Shown piece after piece: positions 17,783 through 26,626 of a stretch of 64,000 nucleotides of DNA. The position numbers and the translations under genes are program-made. The stretch spans positions 4,146,001-4,210,000 of the forward strand of contig NZ_CP143867.1 of the NCBI RefSeq assembly GCF_036416795.1, in the 5' to 3' direction. The notes beneath the pieces are model-generated. The model saw only the letters and a program-made list of their open reading frames with translations, was not told the origin of the DNA and made no database searches. Within the stretch, counting starts at the first letter, position 1. Every line of letters begins with the position of its first letter. This DNA comes from Bacteroides sp. MSB163. Its GTDB lineage: Bacteria; Bacteroidota; Bacteroidia; Bacteroidales; Bacteroidaceae.

Positions 17783-18714
17783 AGTTTGATGTATCTCCTC
17801 TTGGGGAACTTTCTTATTATAGCCGAAAATTCAATATTCGCTGTTTGTGTAAAAGGGATGACCTTTTTAGTAAGGCAGGAGGAGGTAGTAAGGCTCGAAT
17901 GCTTCAGTATATATTATATCCATTATGTAAAGAAAAAGTGGATGTGTTTCTGACAGCGGGTGGACCATGTAGCAATTATAATCGTGCAGCGGCTCTATTG
18001 TGTGCCGAAATGGGAATACAAATGCGTTTGGTTTCATATACGGATAATCTTTCAGATTATGAAAAATCGTTAAATTATTATTTAACTAACCTTGCAGGAG
18101 CAGAGCATATTTATTGTGCAAAAACAGAAGTAGTAGAAACGATTCAAAAAGTTATAGCTGAGATGGAAGAAAAAACTATAAGTTTTCGTTACTGCTATGG
18201 AGGTGGTAAATCTTTGGAAGGGGTATATGCTTATTATGATGCAGTTCGTGAATTAAAGTATCAGTATCGAGGTACGATAGATGAAGTATATGTGGCTTGT
18301 GGTACAGGTACTACGTTGACCGGAATTTGTTGTGGAATGCAAGAATATTTTCCCGCTGCAAAGGTGCATGGAATTTCAGTTGCTCGCTGTTATGTTGATG
18401 AAAAGGAAGTCTTGGATGAGGATATAGCTTATTTGAATAATTACTTGAATAAGCAATATGACTTTTCAAACTTAATTTTTCATGATGAATTCCTTTTTGG
18501 AGGGTATGGACATAGTTCTAATGAAGAATTAGATACTATTAGAGAATGTATTTCACGCCAAGGTATGCTTGTTGATCCGACCTATTCAGGAAAGGCTTTT
18601 TATGGAATGTGTGAAATATTGTCGCAAAGAGAACAGTCGGGAAAAACGGTACTTTTTTGGAATACAGGTGGAATGATGAATTTGTTTTCACAGAAAGCGG
18701 ATTTTAAATTATGA
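17770..18714 (+). CDS. PLP-dependent ACC deaminase/D-cysteine desulfhydrase-like enzyme
   Basis: A 314-residue tryptophan-synthase-beta fold PLP enzyme. It begins MQHLKFDVSPLGELSYYSRK and has CKRDDLFSKAGGGSKARML with the PLP lysine near residue 41, a phosphate/substrate segment TAGGPCSNYNRAAA, and the glycine loop ACGTGTTLTGIC near 178. This matches the ACC deaminase/D-cysteine desulfhydrase group. In a capsule locus it more likely makes or modifies an amino acid (or its D-form) used to decorate the polymer than serves general metabolism; that is inference. It overlaps the following GNAT gene by 4 nt. AT-rich coding contrasts with the genes before it. Confidence 0.8.
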   Translation: MQHLKFDVSPLGELSYYSRKFNIRCLCKRDDLFSKAGGGSKARMLQYILYPLCKEKVDVFLTAGGPCSNYNRAAALLCAEMGIQMRLVSYTDNLSDYEKSLNYYLTNLAGAEHIYCAKTEVVETIQKVIAEMEEKTISFRYCYGGGKSLEGVYAYYDAVRELKYQYRGTIDEVYVACGTGTTLTGICCGMQEYFPAAKVHGISVARCYVDEKEVLDEDIAYLNNYLNKQYDFSNLIFHDEFLFGGYGHSSNEELDTIRECISRQGMLVDPTYSGKAFYGMCEILSQREQSGKTVLFWNTGGMMNLFSQKADFKL

Positions 18715-19166
18715 TATATCATCTTAAAAATAAGTCAAGCGATTATCAGCTGTTATTACAATATTTTTATGTAGTAGATAATGATTTTGAGATTTCTCTT
18801 AGCCGAAAAGTTGATTTGAAAGAATATGCTTCTAAGCTTTTGCAAAATGGATATGTTTATGCCATTCTGAATGAAACTAAGCAAAATATATTAGCTTGTG
18901 TCGTTTTTTATTGTAATGATATGGACACACATGTTGCATATTTGCCTTTATTGAGTACTCGGTTAGATGCAAGGGGAAAAGGGTATGCCAAATTATTGCT
19001 GAATGAAATGATACAATGCTGTAAGGAGAAAGGTATGTATAGAATACTTTGTGATTCTGTAAATCCGATAGCTGTAAAGTTATATAAATCATTGGGGTTT
19101 ACAGAATATCAAGTGAAACGATATGAACAATTAACAAAAATTTTTCTGAAGTTAGATTTGATATGA
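18711..19166 (+). CDS. GNAT family N-acetyltransferase
   Basis: A 151-residue GNAT acyltransferase. The acetyl-CoA loop reads LDARGKGYAKLLLNEMI near residues 83-99, followed by MYRILCDSVNPIAVKLYKSLGF, the usual final strand-helix. It lies between a PLP enzyme and an ATP-grasp ligase with 4-nt overlaps on both sides, so the three are translationally coupled. A plausible role is acylation of an amino sugar or amino acid for the capsule; the acceptor is unknown. Confidence 0.85.
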   Translation: MIYHLKNKSSDYQLLLQYFYVVDNDFEISLSRKVDLKEYASKLLQNGYVYAILNETKQNILACVVFYCNDMDTHVAYLPLLSTRLDARGKGYAKLLLNEMIQCCKEKGMYRILCDSVNPIAVKLYKSLGFTEYQVKRYEQLTKIFLKLDLI

Positions 19167-20098
19167 ACATATTAGTTACGGCCATTGGGTCATTTTCGGC
19201 AGATTGTGTTATCAATTCATTGCGTAAAGCCGAGCATACTGTTGTTGGTTGTGATATACATCCTCCAAAGTGGCATGCTGTTTCTAAAGATTGTAATTGG
19301 GTCTATCAAGCTCCATACGCTACGAAAGAAAGTGAATATATACAGTTTCTGCTTGATATCTCTCTCAAACATGATATTGAATATTTATTTCCTTTGACAG
19401 ACTTGGAGATAGATGTATTGGATCAAAATCGTACAATTTTCAAACAGAATGGGATAGTTTTGTGTATGCCTTCATCACAGACTTTAGCCATAGCGAGGAA
19501 TAAATATGTACTTTACAAAACGTTTAAACATGACGATTTAGTTCCTTCTATTTCTACTTATTTAAGTGGAGAGGTACCTATGACTTTATTGCCGACTATA
19601 GCGAAGCCTTATAACGGACGAAGTAGTGAAGGGTTGTTACGGATTTCAACTGTAAAGGAACTTGAAGAAATCTCAAAAAAGAGTGGTTATATCTTTCAGG
19701 AGATGATAGAAGGTCCTGTCTTTACTGTAGACTATATCCGTAATAGTTATACCAATAAAGATTTTTCGATAGCTAGAGAAGAACTGATACGTACCAAAAA
19801 TGGTGCAGGTACTACAGTCAGGATGTCTAACGATATATTGTTGAAACAATTGGTTTCACATATTGGAAATACTATTCATGTAAATGGTTGCATTAATATG
19901 GAATTTATTCAATCAAAAGGAAAGTATTATTTAATTGACATTAATCCTCGTTTTTCAGCAGGTGTGGCTTTTAGCCGTATGGTAGGATATAATATGGTTT
20001 TGAACCATTTGAATTGTTTTATAGCACAAGATATTCAAGATGGTATATTATATCAAGAACAGATAATTACTAAACGATATTGGGAGGAAATTCTTTGA
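19163..20098 (+). CDS. ATP-grasp ligase (carbamoyl-phosphate-synthase-like)
   Basis: A 311-residue ATP-grasp enzyme. The N-terminal pre-ATP-grasp Rossmann part begins MNILVTAIGSFSADCVINSL. ATP-binding segments follow: TIAKPYNGRSSEGLLRI near 148 and FQEMIEGPVFTVDYI near 178. The metal-binding end YLIDINPRFSAGVA lies near 256. These ligases form an amide or similar bond via an acyl phosphate. With the PLP enzyme and GNAT upstream, ligation of an amino acid to a sugar carboxylate or amine is a reasonable guess. It shares codon style with the AT-rich middle of the capsule locus. Confidence 0.85.
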   Translation: MNILVTAIGSFSADCVINSLRKAEHTVVGCDIHPPKWHAVSKDCNWVYQAPYATKESEYIQFLLDISLKHDIEYLFPLTDLEIDVLDQNRTIFKQNGIVLCMPSSQTLAIARNKYVLYKTFKHDDLVPSISTYLSGEVPMTLLPTIAKPYNGRSSEGLLRISTVKELEEISKKSGYIFQEMIEGPVFTVDYIRNSYTNKDFSIAREELIRTKNGAGTTVRMSNDILLKQLVSHIGNTIHVNGCINMEFIQSKGKYYLIDINPRFSAGVAFSRMVGYNMVLNHLNCFIAQDIQDGILYQEQIITKRYWEEIL

Positions 20099-20262
20099 AA
20101 CGTATAGATCTTTTTTATACAAATTTATAAGCTTTAGTAGAAAAAGTAAGAACCATTGCAGATGCTAAGGATGGTCATAATATACTAAATGAATATAAAT
20201 TAACAGATAGAGAGAATAACATCCTATTGGATACTTGGGTACTTACCAAAAATGAATATTGA
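20095..20262 (+). pseudogene. Small ORF interrupted by a nonsense codon
   Basis: A reading frame of 55 codons starts at a TTG overlapping the ATP-grasp stop and ends in a TGA overlapping the next gene's start. Packing is exactly as in the rest of the operon. It is interrupted by TAA at codon 12 (20128-20130); a single change to TAT or TAC would give MKRIDLFYTNL-Y-ALVEKVRTIA and so on to WVLTKNEY. There is no ATG after the stop. I do not recognise the product. It may be a decayed small gene, the end of a lost gene, or chance. Confidence 0.35.
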
Positions 20263-21343
20263 AATTATGCTATTACATTTGTTTTATGCACCTCCTTATA
20301 ATATTAATACGCAGATTATTAAATCATTTATGTGTATGGAAGGTTTTGCATCATTACCTCAGTGGTTTATTTTATATGGTGCTTTAGATAAAAAACAAAA
20401 GGCTGTATATGATGAAATGCATCTTAATGGACATGTTGAACTTGTTTATTTGAATAATTTTGCATCGCTATTAAGGTTCGCAGAAAAACATAAAAATGAT
20501 ATTTTTCTTCTTCATGGGAATTTACCTTATAAAGTGATGTTTTTTCTGTCTGTATATTCACAAAGAACTGATTGGATTTGTTGGGGTGCCAAAGCAAGCA
20601 TTAACTACAATAATATAAAGTCAATACTATTAACTCCTTTGAAAATATTTATGTATAGACGATTTTATAAGATAATTACGCTTATGGATCCAGATACAGA
20701 TAGTTTAACTCATGACTTTCATGTTAAAAATGTAGAACAGATCTCTTATTACAATCCTTCATTGGAGGAGGAACCTGATTTTTTTTCCCAATTTGTGCCT
20801 GTTGATAAAAGTCAAGTTTATAAACGAAAAAAGATATTACTAGGTAATAGCGCTCATAATATACCATACTATTTAGATATTCTTGCTCATTTATCTAAAT
20901 TTAGAGAGGCATTAGACGTTCATTGTATGATGCAATATCCTAAGTTAGATGAAAATATTATTAAAAAATTTTCAAGTCAAGCAAAATCTATCTTTGATGG
21001 TTCTGTTACGATGGATAAAGAAATGATGGAACGTTATCAATATTACAAGTACTTAAGTAATTTTGATGTATATGTATGCTCGAATTTAAACCAATCAGGC
21101 TTAGGAGCAGCTAACAATTGCTTAAAACTAGGTCTTAAAGTTTTTTTGGCAGGGAAAAACTATGAATGGCTTGCTTCATTAGGTTATAAGGTATTTGATG
21201 TTTCTAGTATTAAAAATGCAGATGATATAGATCTTTTTAATGATTTGTCAGAATCAGAAAAAGAATATAATTTAAATCTTGCTTTTAAAATAATGCGTGC
21301 TGAAAAGAATAAATGGATGAATTATAGAAAAACTTTAATTTAA
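20252..21343 (+). CDS. WecF-like (GT56) TDP-4-acetamido-fucose:lipid-linked sugar transferase
   Basis: A 363-residue protein resembling WecF (glycosyltransferase family 56), which adds a TDP-linked 4-acetamido-4,6-dideoxyhexose to a lipid-linked intermediate at the inner membrane face. Seen: DWICWGAKASINY near 110, KILLGNSAHNIPYYLDIL near 195, with the conserved Asn-Ser and following His, and a C-terminal segment YVCSNLNQSGLGAANNCLKLG near 275. It has no transmembrane helix. The upstream DegT aminotransferase could supply the 4-amino sugar. GT56 in a Bacteroides capsule locus is less common than GT2/GT4. Alternative: another GT-B capsule transferase. Confidence 0.72.
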   Translation: MNIEIMLLHLFYAPPYNINTQIIKSFMCMEGFASLPQWFILYGALDKKQKAVYDEMHLNGHVELVYLNNFASLLRFAEKHKNDIFLLHGNLPYKVMFFLSVYSQRTDWICWGAKASINYNNIKSILLTPLKIFMYRRFYKIITLMDPDTDSLTHDFHVKNVEQISYYNPSLEEEPDFFSQFVPVDKSQVYKRKKILLGNSAHNIPYYLDILAHLSKFREALDVHCMMQYPKLDENIIKKFSSQAKSIFDGSVTMDKEMMERYQYYKYLSNFDVYVCSNLNQSGLGAANNCLKLGLKVFLAGKNYEWLASLGYKVFDVSSIKNADDIDLFNDLSESEKEYNLNLAFKIMRAEKNKWMNYRKTLI

Positions 21344-21346
21344 CAA

Positions 21347-22417
21347 ATGTATGTCCTTTATTTGATACTTGCTGGCATTTCTTTTTTATGTTTAAAATAT
21401 CGTCTAACTGACATATCAAAAAAAATAGTTTTGATATGTTGGTTCATTGCTTTCTTGCTATTAGGTACTTATGCTTATTATACAGATGATTATGAACCGT
21501 ATGTTGAGTTGGTTGATAAGGCTTATATAACACCTTTTGCCTATTTCCATATAGAACAGTTTTGGATAGTTCTGATGGAATATTTTCGTGGTGATATTGA
21601 TGGTTTCCGATTTATTTCCATGATCTTATTATCAATTTCTCTTGTCTTAATAATGATAAGGTCTAAAGTGAATCCGATCTATTTTATATCATTTTATACT
21701 ATACTTTGTCTTAATACACACGTCTGTTGGGTTCGGCAACCATTAGCTTATTGTCTCATTTTATTGGCTTTGGTATACTATTCTGAAAGAAAATTTGCTA
21801 AGATAGTTATTGCTTTTTTGCTTCTGGGACTTGCTCTGTATGTTCATAAGTCATCTATTCTTCTTCTATGTGTTCTTCCCTTTTTGTTTATATCAGTTAC
21901 AAAGAGAAAGAATATTCTGAAATTCGTAGTTCTATTCCCTATGCTTTTTTGTTTTTTTTTAAAAGCTCTTTCTACACTAGAAGCAGTATTGGGGATTAAT
22001 ATGGAATGGTATCTGGAGGCTGAAAATGTTTATGCTGAAAGGCATATTGTCTTTTTAATTATAGCTAATATAATAACAGCAATTCAATTCTATATATTTG
22101 GTTTAACAATTTATTTATTTCGTAATACCTCTATTTTAATAGAAAGAACCTTGGTTAGTTCTTTATTTGGGATAGTATATATATCCGCATTTCTATTTCT
22201 TTTACCGTTTGATGCTAATACTATATATGTTCGTCTAATGGCATTTGGTGGGTTCATTGCTGTATTGCTATGGAGTGGAAACGTTTCATTACTCAAAAAA
22301 GTAAAAAAATATAAATGCATTGTTGTTTTAGCGGCATTTTGGTTCAGTTTAGTATTGATTAGTATGCTGTTGAACAACTATACGAGAATTGATAGATTAA
22401 CAAAATTGCCTTGGTGA
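21347..22417 (+). CDS. EpsG family polysaccharide polymerase (Wzy-like)
   Basis: A 356-residue membrane protein with about 10 hydrophobic helices, beginning MYVLYLILAGISFLCLKYRL. It has the EpsG-type pattern: DDYEPYVELVDKAY after the second helix, then ISFYTILCLNTHVCWVRQPLAY, where the Arg-Gln-Pro motif is conserved in the family, and LGLALYVHKSSILLL with a conserved His. Proteins of this type polymerise capsule or O-antigen repeat units at the periplasmic face. It is the only Wzy candidate in the locus. It is 3 bp from the preceding gene and overlaps the next. Confidence 0.85.
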   Translation: MYVLYLILAGISFLCLKYRLTDISKKIVLICWFIAFLLLGTYAYYTDDYEPYVELVDKAYITPFAYFHIEQFWIVLMEYFRGDIDGFRFISMILLSISLVLIMIRSKVNPIYFISFYTILCLNTHVCWVRQPLAYCLILLALVYYSERKFAKIVIAFLLLGLALYVHKSSILLLCVLPFLFISVTKRKNILKFVVLFPMLFCFFLKALSTLEAVLGINMEWYLEAENVYAERHIVFLIIANIITAIQFYIFGLTIYLFRNTSILIERTLVSSLFGIVYISAFLFLLPFDANTIYVRLMAFGGFIAVLLWSGNVSLLKKVKKYKCIVVLAAFWFSLVLISMLLNNYTRIDRLTKLPW

Positions 22418-22422
22418 ATTTT

Positions 22423-23193
22423 ATGGAAGTATTATTATCATGTATGAGTTCTTCTCCTATAGAGGTAGTGAAAAGAACTAATGTTGTGTCAGACATTACT
22501 GTGGTTAATCAATGTTCTAATGATTGTATCTCGAAAACATGTACTGAGAATGGATATAGATTGCAGATCATTGACAGTTCGGAAAGTGGCCTATCTAAAA
22601 GTCGCAATATGGCAATAAGGTATGCAGGTTCTGATATTTGTCTTCTTTGTGACGATGATGAAATCCTGTATGATAATTATGCAAACTTGATAGAATCGGC
22701 TTTTAAGGAAAATCCAGATGCTGACTTAATAGCTTTTGCACTAGATTATTCTGATAAAAAATATCCTAAAAAAAAGAAGAAAATAGGCTATTTAAGTGCT
22801 TTGAAAATTAGTAGTGTTCAAATTGCTTTTCGGAGAAAAGCAATAATAGAGAATAATATAGTATTTGATGAAAGATTGGGAGCGGGAACTGGAAATGGGG
22901 CTGGTGAAGAGCAAAAATTTTTATATGATTGTATAAAAGCGGGCTTAAATATTATATTTTTACCTATCTATATCGGTAAAGTTATTAGTGATAGTCCAAG
23001 TTCTTGGTTTCATGGCTATACTAAAGAGTATTTTTTTAATAGAGGTTGGGTACATAGGATAATATTTGGATTGTTTTTTGCATGTGCATATAACATTTAT
23101 TTCTCCATTGCAAAATATAAATTGTATAAATTGGACATCTCATTTTTGACTACTATAACAAGCGCATTTAGAGGTACGTTTTCAAAAAAATAA
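22423..23193 (+). CDS. Family 2 glycosyltransferase
   Basis: A 256-residue GT-A enzyme starting at ATG 22423 (MEVLLSCMSSSPIEVVKRTN); TTG 22411 and GTG 22414 are possible earlier starts overlapping the polymerase gene. Seen: SGLSKSRNMAIRYAGSDICL leading to a nucleotide/metal site CDDDE near 83, and a later GAGTGNGAGEEQKFLYDC near 155 with the acidic catalytic pair. The C-terminus has one hydrophobic stretch that may tether it to the membrane. It probably adds one sugar of the repeat unit. The sugar cannot be predicted. Confidence 0.85.
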   Translation: MEVLLSCMSSSPIEVVKRTNVVSDITVVNQCSNDCISKTCTENGYRLQIIDSSESGLSKSRNMAIRYAGSDICLLCDDDEILYDNYANLIESAFKENPDADLIAFALDYSDKKYPKKKKKIGYLSALKISSVQIAFRRKAIIENNIVFDERLGAGTGNGAGEEQKFLYDCIKAGLNIIFLPIYIGKVISDSPSSWFHGYTKEYFFNRGWVHRIIFGLFFACAYNIYFSIAKYKLYKLDISFLTTITSAFRGTFSKK

Positions 23194-23213
23194 TATTACA
23201 TAAGTTCTATAAA

Positions 23214-24494
23214 ATGAATTCAATTAAGATTGCCGTAATCGGTCTCGGTTACGTTGGGCTTCCTTTGGCCCGCCTCTTTTCTACAAAGTATAAAACAGTA
23301 GGGTTTGATTTGAATCAACATCGTGTGGATGCCTTAATGGCCGGTTATGATTCTACATTGGAAGTGTCAGATGAATTGTTGCAGGATGCCATTAAAAATA
23401 ATGGTTTCTTGTGTACTACAAAACTGGAAGACATTAGAAATTGTAATTTTTATGTAGTGGCCGTTCCCACGCCTGTTGATGTCAATAACCGTCCGGATCT
23501 GAAGCCATTATGGGGAGCCAGCGAAACGGTTGGCAAGGTTATTTCGCAAGGAGATATTGTGGTATATGAGTCCACGGTTTATCCTGGTGTAACGGAAGAA
23601 GAGTGTCTGCCTGTTGTAGAAAAAGTGTCAGGGTTGAGATTTAATGTCGATTTCTTTGCCGGTTATTCTCCGGAACGTATTAACCCGGGAGATAAGGAGC
23701 ACACTGTAGAGAAGATTAAAAAAGTAACTTCCGGATCAACTCCTGAAATTGCAGACATTGTGGATAGTGTATATAATTCAGTTTTGGTGAACGGTACTCA
23801 TAAGGCTCCAAGTATTAAGGTGGCAGAAGCCTCTAAAATCATAGAAAACTCTCAGCGGGATGTGAATATTGCCTTTATGAATGAATTGGCGAAAATATTC
23901 AATGCAATGGGTATCGATACGAACGATGTGATAGAGGCTGCCGCTTCCAAATGGAACTTCATCAAACTGAAACCAGGATTGGTGGGTGGACATTGCATTA
24001 GCGTAGATCCATATTATTTGATACAGAAAGCACAGGTCTATGGTGTACTGCCACGGGTGATGTCGGCTGCCCGTAGATTGAACGATGGCATGGGGGATTA
24101 TGTCGCCAATCAAGTGATTAAACTGATGAATAAAAAAGGTGTCATGGTGAAGGATGCTAAAATATTGCTGTTAGGTATCACATTCAAGGAAAATTGTCCG
24201 GATATTCGTAATACAAAGATTGTGGATATTTATAGCACTCTGTCTGAATACACTCAAAACATTGTCGTATACGACCCGTGGGCGGATGCAGCTAAGGTTG
24301 ACCGTGAATATGGTATTTCTCTTGCAAAAAACTCTTTGGAAGAGTTGTGTGGGGAATTTGATGCTGTTGTGTTAGGTGTAGCTCATGATGCTTTTAAAAA
24401 TGAAGACATTCGCTCTTTCTTAAAAAACACGAATGGTGTAGTATATGATGTAAAGGGCGTTTTGAATAGAGAAATTATAGACGGAAGACTGTAG
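23214..24494 (+). CDS. UDP-N-acetylhexosamine/UDP-glucose 6-dehydrogenase family (TviB/WbpO-like)
   Basis: A 426-residue NAD-dependent nucleotide-sugar dehydrogenase that oxidises C6 to a uronic acid. N-terminal Rossmann IAVIGLGYVGLPLARLFS; VAVPTPVDVNNRPDL near 85; STVYPGVTEEECLP near 120; the catalytic cysteine in GLVGGHCISVDPYYL at about residue 261; C-terminal LGITFKENCPDIRNTK. The pattern is that of the TviB/WbpO group (UDP-GlcNAc or GalNAc). The product would give the capsule an acidic, negatively charged sugar. Better GC content than its upstream neighbours suggests a different origin. Confidence 0.9.
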   Translation: MNSIKIAVIGLGYVGLPLARLFSTKYKTVGFDLNQHRVDALMAGYDSTLEVSDELLQDAIKNNGFLCTTKLEDIRNCNFYVVAVPTPVDVNNRPDLKPLWGASETVGKVISQGDIVVYESTVYPGVTEEECLPVVEKVSGLRFNVDFFAGYSPERINPGDKEHTVEKIKKVTSGSTPEIADIVDSVYNSVLVNGTHKAPSIKVAEASKIIENSQRDVNIAFMNELAKIFNAMGIDTNDVIEAAASKWNFIKLKPGLVGGHCISVDPYYLIQKAQVYGVLPRVMSAARRLNDGMGDYVANQVIKLMNKKGVMVKDAKILLLGITFKENCPDIRNTKIVDIYSTLSEYTQNIVVYDPWADAAKVDREYGISLAKNSLEELCGEFDAVVLGVAHDAFKNEDIRSFLKNTNGVVYDVKGVLNREIIDGRL

Positions 24495-24497
24495 GTT

Positions 24498-25490
24498 ATG
24501 CTTTCTGTTATTTGCCCCATTTATAATGAAGCAAAATATATTGATGTGTGCATTCAATCTATTTTGCTTCAAGATTATCCCAAAGAGGATCTGGAAGTGT
24601 TGTTTGTGGATGGCATGAGTAAGGATGGTACTCGCGACATAGTGTGTGGCTATTCTAAACAATACCCTTTTATCCGTTTGCTGGATAATGAAAAGCGCAT
24701 AGTTCCGATAGCCATGAATATTGGGATAAAGGCATCAAAGGGGGATGTTGTCATGCGTTTGGATGCTCATGCGCAATATCCACCAAACTATTTCTCGGTA
24801 TTAACGAAAGCGCTGAAGGCTTTGGATGCTGATAATGTTGGAGCCACTTGTCGGACGGATGTACTTAATAAGACACCTAAATCTTTAGCCATCAGAGAGG
24901 TGTTAAGTAATAGGTTTGGTGTCGGAAATTCCACATTCCGTTTAGGGGTTGACAAGGTGCTGGAGGTGGACACTGTTCCTTTCGGGTGTTGGAAAAGGGA
25001 GGTCTTTAATAAATATGGTTTCTATGATGAACGTCTGATTAGGAATCAGGATATAGAGTTGAACAAGCGTATAGTACGTGGAGGAGGACATATTTATATT
25101 GTGCCTGATACGTATTGTGTTTATTTAGCCCGTGAAACATTCAAAGGGTTGGTGAAGAATAATTTCGGAAATGGGAAATGGAATATATTGACTGTATATT
25201 ATACTAAGCAAATAAAATCTCTTTCAATAAGGCATTTTATCCCATTGCTGTTTTTGTGTTCTTTGGTTTTACCTCTATTTTTTTCTTTCTTTTTTCTTCC
25301 ATTTCTCTATTTGTCATATTTTTCTTTGCTACTATATTTATTAGTTATTTGTGGGATAAGTTTGGTTGTATCCATTCGTAAAAGACTCAATGTTTTTTAT
25401 TTATTCATTACTTTCGTTTTCCTACATTTATCTTATGGATATGGTTCGTTAACGGGAATTTTAAGTTGTATTCATAATGGAAAGAATTGA
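24498..25490 (+). CDS. Family 2 glycosyltransferase (ExoA-like) with C-terminal membrane helices
   Basis: A 330-residue enzyme. The GT-A domain starts MLSVICPIYNEAKYIDVCIQ, with VLFVDGMSKDGT near 34, VVMRLDAHAQYP near 78 (DxA-type metal site) and IRNQDIELNKRIVRGGGHIY near 178. About four hydrophobic segments fill the last 100 residues. This layout resembles succinoglycan ExoA-type beta-glucosyltransferases. It begins 3 bp after the dehydrogenase stop and overlaps the next gene by 14 nt. Predicted role: adding a sugar to the undecaprenyl-linked unit at the inner membrane. Confidence 0.87.
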   Translation: MLSVICPIYNEAKYIDVCIQSILLQDYPKEDLEVLFVDGMSKDGTRDIVCGYSKQYPFIRLLDNEKRIVPIAMNIGIKASKGDVVMRLDAHAQYPPNYFSVLTKALKALDADNVGATCRTDVLNKTPKSLAIREVLSNRFGVGNSTFRLGVDKVLEVDTVPFGCWKREVFNKYGFYDERLIRNQDIELNKRIVRGGGHIYIVPDTYCVYLARETFKGLVKNNFGNGKWNILTVYYTKQIKSLSIRHFIPLLFLCSLVLPLFFSFFFLPFLYLSYFSLLLYLLVICGISLVVSIRKRLNVFYLFITFVFLHLSYGYGSLTGILSCIHNGKN

Positions 25491-26010
25491 TTGTAGAAGT
25501 CATAAAGAAACTCTTTTTTCCTGGATATGGAGGAAAACTCATAAGGAAAACTTATCTCCTCCTTATTATTGTTATTATTCTCTATTTACTATTGTTTCAA
25601 AACCCATAAGAAAATGGTTTTCTGCAGTGTTGATACCGACTATTCCATTTTCAAATTTGAGGGTACAATGTTATAGATGGTGTGGCTACAAAATAGGTAA
25701 AAATACCTTTATAGGGATGCGTTGTTATTTGGACGACATGTGTTACGATATGATTGAAATAGGAAATAATGTGACTGTTTCTTATGGAGTATTTTTTGCT
25801 TGCCATGGTCGAAAACAAGGACATAACAAGTTGCTGATAAAAGATGGTGCTTATATTGGAATGAATAGTTCTCTAATTGCTCGGAGTGATGAGGGATTGA
25901 TAATTGGAGAAAATTCAGTGGTTGGAGCTTGTAGCTTGGTTAATAAATCAGTTGCGGATGATTCTGTTGTGGCTGGCATTCCAGCTAAAGAAATAAGCAA
26001 AAGTAAGTAG
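25477..26010 (+). CDS. Hexapeptide-repeat acyltransferase (left-handed beta-helix)
   Basis: A 177-residue O- or N-acyltransferase. Hexapeptide turns are visible: YKIGKNTFIGMRCYLD, MIEIGNNVTVSYGVFFACHG with the likely catalytic His near 115, AYIGMNSSLIARSDEG, LIIGENSVVGACSLVNKSV, and the cap VVAGIPAKEISK. It resembles the WbbJ/galactoside acetyltransferase class. It probably acetylates a capsule sugar using acetyl-CoA. The N-terminal 60 residues (basic and aromatic) are an extension before the helix, possibly membrane-associated. Confidence 0.86.
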   Translation: MERIDCRSHKETLFSWIWRKTHKENLSPPYYCYYSLFTIVSKPIRKWFSAVLIPTIPFSNLRVQCYRWCGYKIGKNTFIGMRCYLDDMCYDMIEIGNNVTVSYGVFFACHGRKQGHNKLLIKDGAYIGMNSSLIARSDEGLIIGENSVVGACSLVNKSVADDSVVAGIPAKEISKSK

Positions 26011-26015
26011 GGCAT

Positions 26016-26606
26016 ATGTTTTTTAAATCTCTTTTCGACCATGGAGCCTCTTTCTTCGGTCTAATCTTTTTGTCCCCTGTCTTGTTGATTGTAGCTTTCC
26101 TGATTCGCATCAGGATGCCAGGCGGTCCTGTCATCTTCAAACAAAAGAGGGTGGGGCAATACGGGAGCCTATTTACCATGTATAAATTTCGTTCGATGTC
26201 TATCGATCATTCGGGGAGTTCTGTTTCCGTGAAAGGTGAGAGCCGTATCACTCCTTTGGGGGCGAAGTTGAGGAAGTACAAGCTGGATGAATTACCAGAA
26301 TTATGGAATGTGCTAATAGGCGATATGAGCTTTGTGGGGCCTCGTCCCGATGTGCCGGGATATGCGGATAAATTGCAAGGAGATGATAGGAGGATACTTT
26401 TTTTAAAACCAGGTATCACAGGGCCTGCCAGTTTGAAATACCGGAATGAAGAAGAATTATTGGCTGAACAGGAAGATCCTCAAAAATACAATGATGAGGT
26501 ACTGTTTCCTGATAAAGTGAGAATTAATATAGAATATTTGGATCACTGGTCTTTCTGGAATGATATTAAAATCATTATTTATACAATATTTGGAAAAGAT
26601 TTGTAG
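26016..26606 (+). CDS. Initiating sugar-1-phosphate transferase (PglC/WcaJ-like)
   Basis: A 196-residue undecaprenyl-phosphate sugar phosphotransferase that starts repeat-unit assembly. An N-terminal membrane hairpin (FFGLIFLSPVLLIVAFLIRI) is followed by GGPVIFKQKRVGQYG, FTMYKFRSM, KLRKYKLDELPELWNVLIG, DMSFVGPRPDVPGYA and FLKPGITGPASLKYR. All are signature blocks of the small PglC-type monotopic enzymes. Length fits PglC (about 200) rather than full WcaJ. It lies next to last in the locus, common in Bacteroides capsules. Substrate could be a UDP-diacetamido sugar given the following aminotransferase. Confidence 0.92.
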   Translation: MFFKSLFDHGASFFGLIFLSPVLLIVAFLIRIRMPGGPVIFKQKRVGQYGSLFTMYKFRSMSIDHSGSSVSVKGESRITPLGAKLRKYKLDELPELWNVLIGDMSFVGPRPDVPGYADKLQGDDRRILFLKPGITGPASLKYRNEEELLAEQEDPQKYNDEVLFPDKVRINIEYLDHWSFWNDIKIIIYTIFGKDL

Positions 26607-26626
26607 TATCATAAAATGGTTATTTG

